From assembly GCA_902495085.1 (NCBI GenBank), contig CABUWA010000098.1, forward strand, positions 1 through 6,949: 6,949 bases of DNA, given 5' to 3'. Of this stretch, positions 1 through 6,224 are shown one piece after another (position 1 is the stretch's first letter; the number at the start of each line of letters is the position of its first letter). The stretch comes from an uncultured Collinsella sp. Lineage in GTDB: Bacteria; Actinomycetota; Coriobacteriia; Coriobacteriales; Coriobacteriaceae. Position numbers and translations under genes: made by a program. Under the pieces are notes generated by a model. It searched no databases. It worked only from the letters and a program-made list of their open reading frames with translations, and had not been told where the DNA came from.

Positions 1-594
1 AACGCCTGCGATTATGTGCCTTACTCGCTCGAGGGCACGGGCACTTCCGCCCTGAGCATATGCGATGTCTTCTTAACTGATGAAGAAGAGTATGTCCCTG
101 CGTTCTATGTAAACCAGCACGCAAACGCAGATGAACGGCTAACCGACTACGAGCGATATGTAGCAAACTGCGAGGAGCTCGGGGTGACAGGCGTCAAGGA
201 TGCCCTTGACCGCATGATCGTGTGCGACGACATCATCGCCAACTACGATCGTCATTGGCGCAACTTCGGCCTCGTGCGAAACGTCAACTCACTAGTCTGC
301 AGACCAGCCCCCATCTTCGATTCGGGCTCATCGCTCTGGTGCAACATATCTCTAGAGGAGCTTAGGGCAGGAGAGCACAGTTTTGCCAGCGCGCAGTTCC
401 ATTCAAGTCCCGCGAAACAAATGTTGCTTGTTGAGGATATGAACTGGTTTGACGGGGACAAACTCAAAGGTTTTGTCGACGAGGCGATCGAGATTCTGTC
501 TAAAAACGATGCCCTAGCAGCGAGACTGCCTTATCTAAAAGAGGCGCTAACGTGGCGCCTCGAAAGAATGATCGACATCGCTGAATGGAGTTAG
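1..594 (+). CDS. HipA-like kinase, C-terminal part (5' end outside window)
   Basis: The reading frame is open from base 1 (N-A-C-D-Y-V-P-Y...) to the TAG at 592-594, so the GTG at 16 is probably internal and the gene begins upstream. About 197 residues are visible. They carry the C-terminal hallmarks of the HipA/PI3K-like Ser/Thr kinase fold: a catalytic N-x-D-R-H-x-x-N-F-G loop at bases 241-273 (Asp and Asn expected to be catalytic) and a metal-binding IFDSGSS segment at about 313-333. HipA kinases phosphorylate proteins, classically glutamyl-tRNA synthetase, and act as toxins of HipBA modules; related HipA-domain proteins may have other roles. The N-terminal lobe and any hipB-like antitoxin would lie to the left, so toxin function cannot be judged. 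Codons such as cta, aga, ata and tta are more frequent than in the genes to the right, suggesting an accessory, perhaps transferred, gene. It converges on rae1 with 27 bp between stops. Family assignment is fairly sure; the substrate is unknown. Confidence 0.75.
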   Translation, partial: NACDYVPYSLEGTGTSALSICDVFLTDEEEYVPAFYVNQHANADERLTDYERYVANCEELGVTGVKDALDRMIVCDDIIANYDRHWRNFGLVRNVNSLVCRPAPIFDSGSSLWCNISLEELRAGEHSFASAQFHSSPAKQMLLVEDMNWFDGDKLKGFVDEAIEILSKNDALAARLPYLKEALTWRLERMIDIAEWS

Positions 595-621
595 CGAGGC
601 AGCATTGCCCCGCCAACTCCC

Positions 622-1299
622 CTACCGGCCACGCAGGGCCTTGAGCTTGGCCAGGGCATCGGGGCTCAGGCGACTGCCCAGAGTCATCTTGATCTGCGGG
701 GCTTCCTCTGCCTCGTGAACATCATTATCGATCTGTTTGATCTCGTCCACCAGCATACGGCTCGAGATGCGCGTGACGCCCTTGCCCATGACGACGGCTT
801 GGATTGTGCCGTCACTCGATACCACGGAGCACGCGCGGCCTTCCTCACGTGCCTCGATGCAGAGTTTCTGCACCACGGTATCGGCAGAGACGCCCGTCGG
901 CGAAAACTCGATGCGCACGCCACGGGCCGGCAGATTGGGGCGCTCGCTGGAGATATTGCCCGCGCCGTCAAATACGATCACAGCCTCGTAGCGGCCCTGG
1001 GCAAACGCAGCTACGTCATTAATGAGCGCCGTGCGCGCCATATCGTGAACGTCGCTGGAATACGGATCGTCAGAATGGTCGTACACGAGCTTTTCGTAGC
1101 GCGGCGTACAGTGGATCACGTTGTAACCGTCGACCACCAGCAGCTCGGGCTTGTTGGAGTGCACCGTCGAGACCGGGTCGGCGATAGCCTGCGCAAACGC
1201 ATTGCCGCCCACGCCGTAGGTCGCGGCCGAAACAATCGGCTTGGCCGAGCCCTCGCCAAAGCGCTTGGCCTTGGACTTAGCGCGGTTCTTCTTGGACAT
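622..1299 (-). CDS. rae1: NYN-domain endoribonuclease, Rae1/YacP family
   Basis: 225 residues. The NYN (PIN-like) nuclease core spans about residues 52-190. Acidic and polar residues expected to bind metal are D57 and N60 in VVDGYNVIH, D111 in VIVFDGAGN, D140 in SADTVVQKL, and D163 in VVSSDGT. In Bacillus subtilis, Rae1 (YacP) enters the ribosomal A site and cleaves certain translated mRNAs; that role is inferred here from family and gene order. The protein is longer than Bacillus Rae1 (about 170 residues). It has a Lys/Arg-rich N-terminal tail of about 50 residues and a short C-terminal tail ending in basic residues. The ATG at 1299 is supported by a strong Shine-Dalgarno (GGGGGAGGAG) that lies in the last codons of rlmB, whose stop is 3 nt upstream, so translation is probably coupled to rlmB. 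Last gene of the cluster. The fold is secure; the precise substrate is inference. Confidence 0.85.
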   Translation of the reverse strand: MSKKNRAKSKAKRFGEGSAKPIVSAATYGVGGNAFAQAIADPVSTVHSNKPELLVVDGYNVIHCTPRYEKLVYDHSDDPYSSDVHDMARTALINDVAAFAQGRYEAVIVFDGAGNISSERPNLPARGVRIEFSPTGVSADTVVQKLCIEAREEGRACSVVSSDGTIQAVVMGKGVTRISSRMLVDEIKQIDNDVHEAEEAPQIKMTLGSRLSPDALAKLKALRGR

Positions 1300-1302
1300 G
1301 CG

Positions 1303-2217
1303 CTACTCCTCCCCCATGAGCTCGCCGGCATTGCGGCGCAGCCACTCAAAGCACAGCGCGGTGGTCGCCTGGGCAACGTTGAGACTCTCGGTCATGCCGC
1401 GCTGGGGAAGCTTGGTCAAAAAGTCGCATTTCTCGAGCACCAGGCGCGAGATGCCGTCGCCCTCGGAGCCCATGACGAGCGCCACGCGGCCCTCGAAGGG
1501 AGCATCCCAGCAACTGCCTTCGGCGTGCTCAGAGGCACCGCCCACCCAAAAGCCAGCGGCCTTAAGATCGTCGAGTGCACGGGCGATGTTGGGCACCTGC
1601 GCGATAGGCAGATGCATGACGGCGCCGGCTGAAGTCTTGTAGCTGCCCACGGTCACGCCGGCGGCACGCTTGTTGGCGATGATGACGCCGGCCGCGCCCA
1701 CAACCTCGGCGGAGCGCACGATGGCACCAAAGTTGCCGTCGTCAGTCACATGGTCGAGCACCACGACAAGTGCCGGGCCCTCGCCTGCGCGGTCGAGAAT
1801 ATCGACGACATCGGCATAGGGGAAGTTGCCAACCTCGAGCGCGATGCCCTGGTGAGCGCCATGACTCGACAGTGCGTCGAGCTGCGCGCGCGGCACATAC
1901 TTAATGCGGACACCCGCGGCGTTGAGGTCGTCGACCAGGCGCGACAAGGCGGCGTCGCGCTCCCCGCCCTCGGCAATGAGCGCGCACTTGATGGGAAAAC
2001 CGGTGCGCAGCGCCTCGGCAGCAGCACGGCGACCTTCGATAAACTCGCCCTTGGGGACCTGAACAGCGTCGCGGTTGCGATCGCGCTGCGGACGTGCGGC
2101 CTGGGCGCGATCGCGCTGGCCCTTGAGAGCGGCAGTGCGGTCATTGCGGCGAATCGGACGCGAGCCAGAAGCAGCCTGCTTGCCGCCACGAGGCGCACGC
2201 TTGCGATTGTCGGCCAT
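1303..2217 (-). CDS. rlmB: 23S rRNA (guanosine-2'-O)-methyltransferase RlmB / TrmH-family SPOUT enzyme
   Basis: 304 residues. A basic, low-complexity tail (about 1-55, rich in Arg, Lys, Gln, Ala) precedes the substrate-binding domain (about 57-130, starting GEFIEGRRAAAEAL). The SPOUT methyltransferase domain follows (about 148-300). Its three knot motifs are visible: motif 1 at 154-171 with N162 and R168, motif 2 at 248-265 (VMGSEGDGISRLV), and motif 3 at 270-286 with SLNVAQA. The family uses S-adenosylmethionine to methylate a ribose 2'-OH, G2251 of 23S rRNA in E. coli. Motif 1 reads DDGNFG where the common form is DPHNLG; the conserved Asn and Arg remain, so activity is expected. The start at 2217 has an excellent SD (AAAGGAGG, 2225-2232). 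The rlmB-rae1 pairing matches Bacillus yacO-yacP. A tRNA target within the TrmH family cannot be excluded, but the neighbours favour RlmB. Confidence 0.9.
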   Translation of the reverse strand: MADNRKRAPRGGKQAASGSRPIRRNDRTAALKGQRDRAQAARPQRDRNRDAVQVPKGEFIEGRRAAAEALRTGFPIKCALIAEGGERDAALSRLVDDLNAAGVRIKYVPRAQLDALSSHGAHQGIALEVGNFPYADVVDILDRAGEGPALVVVLDHVTDDGNFGAIVRSAEVVGAAGVIIANKRAAGVTVGSYKTSAGAVMHLPIAQVPNIARALDDLKAAGFWVGGASEHAEGSCWDAPFEGRVALVMGSEGDGISRLVLEKCDFLTKLPQRGMTESLNVAQATTALCFEWLRRNAGELMGEE

Positions 2218-2250
2218 AAAGCGGCCTCCTTTAAATAATTTTCAAACAGG

Positions 2251-2292
2251 ACAAAAGAAGCGACCGCTTAAGACAAATAGCTCAAGCGGTCG
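2251..2292 (-). terminator. Candidate intrinsic terminator or attenuator between cysS and rlmB
   Basis: A perfect 9-bp inverted repeat (2261-2269 CGACCGCTT with 2284-2292 AAGCGGTCG) encloses a 14-nt loop. Two more pairs are possible inside after one mismatch. Read on the minus strand it is followed directly by CTTCTTTTGT, which is T-rich but interrupted. The plus-strand exit has no U-rich run next to the stem, so action on minus-strand transcription is favoured. It would end or attenuate the disA-cysS transcript and make rlmB-rae1 partly independent. I found no convincing -35/-10 pair between the hairpin and rlmB, so partial readthrough or RNA processing is equally possible. Confidence 0.45.
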
Positions 2293-2295
2293 GTA

Positions 2296-2397
2296 CGGGT
2301 TTTCCAAGTGCCCGAGATTGCCGTGAAAGAGGAGCGACGCGTACTTGAGTACGCGAGCGACGGTTTGAACGGCAAGGTCGGGTGCTTGGGAAACCCG
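2296..2397. repeat. 102-bp nested palindromic intergenic element
   Basis: Two 29-nt arms, 2296-2324 and 2369-2397, are near-perfect inverted repeats: 24 Watson-Crick pairs, three T.G pairs (2303/2390, 2309/2384, 2310/2383) and two mismatches (2316/2377, 2317/2376). Between them sits a second perfect palindrome, 2338-2344 with 2349-2355 (CGCGTAC and GTACGCG), around a TTGA loop. That inner stem is bordered by an 8-bp direct repeat GAGCGACG (2332-2339 and 2355-2362). The element begins 6 bp past the cysS stop and fills most of the cysS-rlmB gap. There is no U-run, so it is not a typical terminator. It could be a dispersed REP/MITE-like element, a structured RNA, or an RNase processing site. The structure is read directly from the sequence; the function is unknown. 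Confidence 0.75.
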
Positions 2398-2403
2398 CGG
2401 GGA

Positions 2404-3870
2404 TTAGAGAGATTTGATGCGGGTGCCAGCGGCCGTATCCTCAATGGTGAGGCCCAGGTCCTTGAGCTGATCGCGGATGGCGTCGGCCAGATCCCAGTTC
2501 TTGGCGGCACGGGCCTCGGCGCGGGCCTCGAGAATCTTGGCAGCAGCCTCGTCCACGTCGTCGCCCGTATAGGCAACCAGACCGGCGGCAACACCCAGCA
2601 GACCCAGCGGCAGCTCGACCTTGGGCTCGGGAAGCTCAACACCAAACGTATCGAGCAGCTCGGCCAGCGTGTCGGCGGCGGCAAGCGCGGCGGTCTTGTC
2701 GGCAGCGTCGCCCGCCTGCTCCAGGTACTGGTTGCACTCGGTGACAAAGCCAAAGACGGCACCCATGGCACCAGCGGTGTTAAAGTCGTCGTCCATGCAC
2801 TCCTTAAAGGTGGCACGGATCTCGGCGGCCTTGGCGGCAAACGCCTCGGATGCTGCCTCATCGGCATCGGCCGTCGCATGGTTCGCGGCCCAACGCAGGT
2901 TCTCGACCGTACCGGCGATACGCGTCAGCGAGTTCTCGGCACCCTCCAGGCGCTCCCAGGAGAAGTCGAGCGGCGAGCGATAGCTCGTCTGCAGCATCAG
3001 CAGGCGCAGGGCGGCAGCGGAGTGCTGCTCGAGCACCTCGGCCAACGTAAAGAAGTTGCCGAGCGACTTGGACATCTTCTCGCCGTCTACCAGCAGCATG
3101 CCCGTGTGCATCCAGGTGTTGGAGAAGCCCTGGTGCCAGGCGCAGGTGGCCTGGGCGCACTCGTTCTCGTGATGCGGGAAGGCAAGGTCGGAGCCACCGC
3201 CGTGGATGTCGATCGGAGTGCCCAGGTAGCGATGCACCATGGCGGCGCACTCGGTGTGCCAACCGGGACGGCCCTCGCCCCAGGGGCTCGGCCAGCTGGG
3301 CTCGCCGGGCTTGGCGGCCTTCCACAGGGCAAAGTCGAGCGGGTCGTTCTTGTCCTCGTTCTCCTCGATGCGTGCGCCAACCATAAGGTCGTCGATGTTG
3401 CGGCCCGAGACCTGACCATAGTTGGGATCGCTGCGCACGGCAAAGTACACGTCGCCGTTATCGGCTGCGTAAGCGTGGCCCTGCTCGATAAGCGTCTTGA
3501 TCATGGCGATCATGGGGCCGATCTCCTTGGTGGCGCGGGGGCGCACATCGGGATCGAGCACGTTGGCGGCGCGCATGACGCCGATGAACTTGTCGGAGAA
3601 CTCCGTCGCGACCTCGGCGGCCGTACGGCCCTGCTCGTTGGCGCGCTTGATGATCTTGTCGTCGACATCGGTGAGGTTCTGGGCGAACGTGACCTCGTAA
3701 CCGCTCGCGATGAGCCAGCGGCGAATCACGTCAAAGCTGATGAACGTACGGGCGTTGCCGATGTGGATGTTGTCGTAGACCGTGGGGCCGCACACGTACA
3801 TGCGGACCTTGCCGGACTCGATGGGCTGGAACTCTTCCTTTTTATGGGTAGCGCTGTTGTAGATACGCAT
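2404..3870 (-). CDS. cysS: Cysteinyl-tRNA synthetase
   Basis: 488 residues, near the usual bacterial CysRS length. This cytosolic class I synthetase charges tRNA-Cys with cysteine using ATP. The HIGH-type signature is H36-I-G-N39, and KMSKS is at 265-269. The zinc ligands that select cysteine thiol are all present: C27 (YVCGPTVYDN), C208 (GWHTEC), H233 and E237 (FPHHENE). The anticodon-binding helical (DALR) domain follows from about residue 340 and contains the typical MDDDFNT segment. The ATG at 3870 is preceded by AAGGAG, formed by the last sense codons of ispF (Lys-Glu), with the ispF stop 3 nt upstream, so translational coupling is likely. No T-box leader could fit in front of it. In Bacillus gltX and cysE lie between ispF and cysS; here they are absent. 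Confidence 0.97.
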   Translation of the reverse strand: MRIYNSATHKKEEFQPIESGKVRMYVCGPTVYDNIHIGNARTFISFDVIRRWLIASGYEVTFAQNLTDVDDKIIKRANEQGRTAAEVATEFSDKFIGVMRAANVLDPDVRPRATKEIGPMIAMIKTLIEQGHAYAADNGDVYFAVRSDPNYGQVSGRNIDDLMVGARIEENEDKNDPLDFALWKAAKPGEPSWPSPWGEGRPGWHTECAAMVHRYLGTPIDIHGGGSDLAFPHHENECAQATCAWHQGFSNTWMHTGMLLVDGEKMSKSLGNFFTLAEVLEQHSAAALRLLMLQTSYRSPLDFSWERLEGAENSLTRIAGTVENLRWAANHATADADEAASEAFAAKAAEIRATFKECMDDDFNTAGAMGAVFGFVTECNQYLEQAGDAADKTAALAAADTLAELLDTFGVELPEPKVELPLGLLGVAAGLVAYTGDDVDEAAAKILEARAEARAAKNWDLADAIRDQLKDLGLTIEDTAAGTRIKSL

Positions 3871-3873
3871 TCG

Positions 3874-4368
3874 TTACTCCTTAACGGTTTTCTGTAGCAG
3901 GCAGACGGCCCAGGCGCCGATTCCCTCGCCCTGGCCTTCCCAACCGAGCTTTTCGGTCGTAGTGGCGGCGACGCCCACGTTTTCGACGTCAACGCCCAGA
4001 GCATGGGCGAGGTTGGCGCGCATGGCATCGCGGTGCGGGGTGATCTTGGGTTGCTGACAGGCAATGGTGCAATCGGCATCGACAAACTCGAAGCCCAGCT
4101 CGCGCGCATAGTCCATCACGCGAGCGAGCAGCACCATCGAATCGGCACCCTCATAGGCGGGGTCGGTATCGGGGAATAGCTTTCCAATGTCTCCCCCGCG
4201 GCAGGCGCCCAGAATGGCGTCGGCCAAGGCGTGTGCGAGCACATCGGCATCCGAGTGGCCCAGCAGGCCGCGCTCGTAGGGAATGTCGACACCGCCGATG
4301 ATACATCGACGCCCCTCCACCAGACGGTGAACGTCGTAGCCATGGCCAATGCGCAGGTTACTGAACAT
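3874..4368 (-). CDS. ispF: 2-C-methyl-D-erythritol 2,4-cyclodiphosphate synthase
   Basis: 164 residues from the ATG at 4368. IspF converts CDP-methylerythritol 2-phosphate to the cyclic diphosphate with release of CMP, the fifth step of the MEP isoprenoid pathway; it acts as a cytosolic trimer. The metal ligands D12 and H14 (GHGYDVHRL) and H46 (GHSDADVLAHAL) are present, as are GGDIGKLFPDTDP and the C-terminal TTTEKLGWEGQGEGI signature. I chose 4368 because the family begins close to the RIGxGxDxHR motif and a purine-rich SD (4378-4387) sits 9 nt upstream. A TTG at 4401 would add 11 residues (MAAWPRERTFP) unlike the family. The gene overlaps the end of ispD by 11 nt, and its product acts two steps after IspD, with IspE encoded elsewhere. 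Confidence 0.96.
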   Translation of the reverse strand: MFSNLRIGHGYDVHRLVEGRRCIIGGVDIPYERGLLGHSDADVLAHALADAILGACRGGDIGKLFPDTDPAYEGADSMVLLARVMDYARELGFEFVDADCTIACQQPKITPHRDAMRANLAHALGVDVENVGVAATTTEKLGWEGQGEGIGAWAVCLLQKTVKE

Positions 4369-5086
4369 GGGGAAGGTCCTCTCCCTCGGCCATGCGGCCA
4401 AGCAGAATCGCGGTTACGGGACGCAGGTCCTCGGGCACCGTAACCTTAAGGTTGTCGCGCGGGCTCTGGACGCAGCGGACGCGTCCGCCCATGCGCTCGA
4501 CCAGCGACGAATCATCGGTGCCGATAAAGCCCTCGGCAATCGCCGCGGCATGGGCGCGCTTCATAGCATCGACGCTAAAGATCTGCGGCGTCTGCGCGGC
4601 CCAGTACAGCTCGCGCGGCGGCGTCTCGACGATGTTGTCGCCATCGACGATCTTGAGCGTGTCGATCGCGGGCTGACCGCACACGACACCGTCGAGCGAG
4701 CGGTCGCCCACAAGCACGTCGATCGCATGATCGATGGCCTCGGTCGTGATGAGCGGACGAGCGCCATCGTGAATAGCGACGTATTCAAAGCCCGCCGGCA
4801 CCGCGTGCACGCCGGCACGGGTGGAGTCCTGGCGGGTATCGCCGGCATCGGCAAAACTGATGGGCGTGTCATACTCAAACGGGTCGATGGCCAGGCGGCG
4901 CATCTCGGCACGACGCTCGGCAGGGCAAACCACGACGATGTGGCCGACCTTATCGCTACGGTCAAACGCGCGGATGGACCAGCTCATAAGCGGACGGCCC
5001 GCTACATTGACGAGCTGCTTGCCACCGGGGTTACCAAAGCGCTGGCCGCTGCCACCGGCAACGACCACGGCGCATACGGGCGCCAT
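4358..5086 (-). CDS. ispD: 2-C-methyl-D-erythritol 4-phosphate cytidylyltransferase
   Basis: 242 residues. IspD transfers CMP from CTP to methylerythritol 4-phosphate, the third step of the MEP pathway. The N-terminal CTP-binding loop is VVAGGSGQRFG...GGKQ, with R16 and K23 in the positions of the E. coli catalytic pair R20/K27. Further family blocks are GDTRQDS (82-88), IHDGARPL (105-112), DTLK (142-145), R158 in RELYWAAQTPQIF, and K214 in DNLKVTVPEDL. The loop has GG before KQ where Pro is usual, and IHDGARP where VHDAARP is common; no key residue is lost. The start overlaps the disA stop by one base (TAATG), with an AGGGGA-type SD 8 nt upstream inside disA, so coupling is likely. It is a stand-alone protein, not an IspDF fusion. 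Confidence 0.96.
   Translation of the reverse strand: MAPVCAVVVAGGSGQRFGNPGGKQLVNVAGRPLMSWSIRAFDRSDKVGHIVVVCPAERRAEMRRLAIDPFEYDTPISFADAGDTRQDSTRAGVHAVPAGFEYVAIHDGARPLITTEAIDHAIDVLVGDRSLDGVVCGQPAIDTLKIVDGDNIVETPPRELYWAAQTPQIFSVDAMKRAHAAAIAEGFIGTDDSSLVERMGGRVRCVQSPRDNLKVTVPEDLRPVTAILLGRMAEGEDLPHVQ
4378..4387 (-). promoter_or_regulatory. Ribosome binding site deciding the ispF start
   Basis: On the minus strand these bases read GAGGGAGAGG and end 9 nt before the ATG at 4368, inside the last codons of ispD. This supports the 4368 start over the in-frame TTG at 4401, which lies upstream of the site. Confidence 0.65.
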
Positions 5087-6153
5087 TATGCGTTCCCCTG
5101 TTTGGTGCCCTTCATGCGGTACAGGGAGTCCGCAAGAATGGCAGGGTTGTTAACGCCAAAGTCGCCCAGGCGCTCCGGATCCTCGCTGATGTCGTCCATG
5201 AGCTCCTGCAGCGAGCCGTACTCGTCGACGATCTTCTCGGCCACGCCGTCGCGCACGACGGACACGCGAGAAAGCGTGCGCAGGCCCAGCGGCGTCATGA
5301 CGGAGTCCTCGTCCAGGTCGTCATAGCCCAGAACTGCCGCCACGTGCTGCGGGTCGGACAGGTCCTTAGGCGTCATGCGGCTCAGCTCGGCGCGGATCTT
5401 CTCGGCGTTGGCCTCAGAGGAATCGCTTGCGTAGTCGCGGATCATCAAGTCGTATTCGGTATCCATGCTGGAGCCCGCGAGCTGCTCGAGCTGCATCTGC
5501 ACGAGCTTGCCCTGGTTGCCCAGCTTGACGATGCAATCCTTAAGCTCGGTCTTTGCCTGCTGCATGATCTCGAAGCTCGAGAAGATGCCGGTGATGTCGG
5601 CGAGCGTAACGTAGTCGTCGAGCTCGAGGGCCGTCAGGCGCAGCAGGGAGCGATCGAGCGACTGGCGGGTAGTCTGGAGCGTGGCGACGAGCTGGTTGAC
5701 CGAGCTCATGATGGTGGTGACAGGCTGAATCTCGTAGCTCTTACCGTGGACATACACGTTGACGACAGCACGACGAGCCGAGACCGAGATCACGATGGCG
5801 TCGGTGAGCACCGACATGCGAGCGGCGGTGCGGTGACGCATGCCCGTCTCGCTCGTGGCAAGCGAGGGATCGGGATTGAGGTGGAAGTTGGCGCGCAGAA
5901 TCTGGGTGAGGTCGCCGTCGATGACGATGGCACCGTCCATCTTGGAGAGCTCGAACAGACGGTTCGAGGTGAACGAAATGTTGAGCGGGAAGCCGTCGTT
6001 ACCGGCAGCGAGCACGTTTTCGGTGTCGCCGACGCAGATAAGGGCACCCAGGTGACCGGCGATGATCATGTCGAGGGCGGTGCGGATCGGCTGACCAGGT
6101 GCCGTCAGGCGGATGGCCTGTTCCATACGCTTTTGCAGCTCGTTCTTATCCAA
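5086..6153 (-). CDS. disA: DNA integrity scanning diadenylate cyclase DisA
   Basis: 355 residues (Bacillus DisA is about 360). The N-terminal DAC domain (about 10-145) condenses two ATP into cyclic di-AMP. It carries the D73-G74-A75 motif (SKMDGAIVID) and the RHR motif at 106-108 (TSETGMRHRTA), both needed for catalysis in the family. A long helical spine follows (about 150-285). The C-terminal region (about 290-350) corresponds to the DNA-binding helix-hairpin-helix domain, but its hairpin reads FGVNNPAILADSL where GIGEVRA-like sequence is usual. DisA octamers track along DNA and lower c-di-AMP output at branched structures in Bacillus; transfer of that role here is inference. The start is TTG at 6153, with GGGAG 7 nt upstream; the next in-frame ATG (residue 10) lacks a comparable site. 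First gene of the minus-strand cluster. radA, often upstream in Firmicutes, is not here. Confidence 0.95.
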   Translation of the reverse strand: MDKNELQKRMEQAIRLTAPGQPIRTALDMIIAGHLGALICVGDTENVLAAGNDGFPLNISFTSNRLFELSKMDGAIVIDGDLTQILRANFHLNPDPSLATSETGMRHRTAARMSVLTDAIVISVSARRAVVNVYVHGKSYEIQPVTTIMSSVNQLVATLQTTRQSLDRSLLRLTALELDDYVTLADITGIFSSFEIMQQAKTELKDCIVKLGNQGKLVQMQLEQLAGSSMDTEYDLMIRDYASDSSEANAEKIRAELSRMTPKDLSDPQHVAAVLGYDDLDEDSVMTPLGLRTLSRVSVVRDGVAEKIVDEYGSLQELMDDISEDPERLGDFGVNNPAILADSLYRMKGTKQGNA

Positions 6154-6160
6154 GGCATCG

Positions 6161-6165
6161 CTCCC
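6161..6165 (-). promoter_or_regulatory. Ribosome binding site supporting the TTG start of disA
   Basis: On the minus strand the bases read GGGAG, 7 nt before the TTG at 6153. Nearby ATG triplets upstream of the TTG are out of frame with the DAC domain, so the TTG is the best supported start. Confidence 0.6.
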
Positions 6166-6224
6166 ATCGTATACGCTCCATAAACGCCAATAAGTTTCTC
6201 ACGGTTTGCCCCTGTGACGCCCGC

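Noticed and set aside
541..561. Perfect 7-bp inverted repeat (GAGGCGC and GCGCCTC) near the end of the HipA-like gene
   Set aside because: It lies inside coding sequence 31 bp before the stop codon and has no T-run, so it is not a terminator; probably chance.
715..1632. Plus-strand open frame of about 305 codons opposite rae1 and rlmB
   Set aside because: No recognisable domain, and it is antisense to two genes with clear catalytic motifs and good ribosome sites.
2308..3897. Long plus-strand open frame (about 529 codons) opposite cysS
   Set aside because: It is low-complexity Gly/Val/Leu/Arg sequence with no family motif and lies antisense to an unmistakable CysRS; GC-rich codon bias keeps the opposite frame open.
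3871..3990. T-box leader upstream of cysS
   Set aside because: cysS starts 3 nt after ispF, and the upstream bases are ispF coding sequence, so no leader fits.
4369..4401. Longer ispF from an in-frame TTG at 4401
   Set aside because: It adds 11 residues unlike the family, and the better ribosome site lies downstream of it, next to the ATG at 4368.
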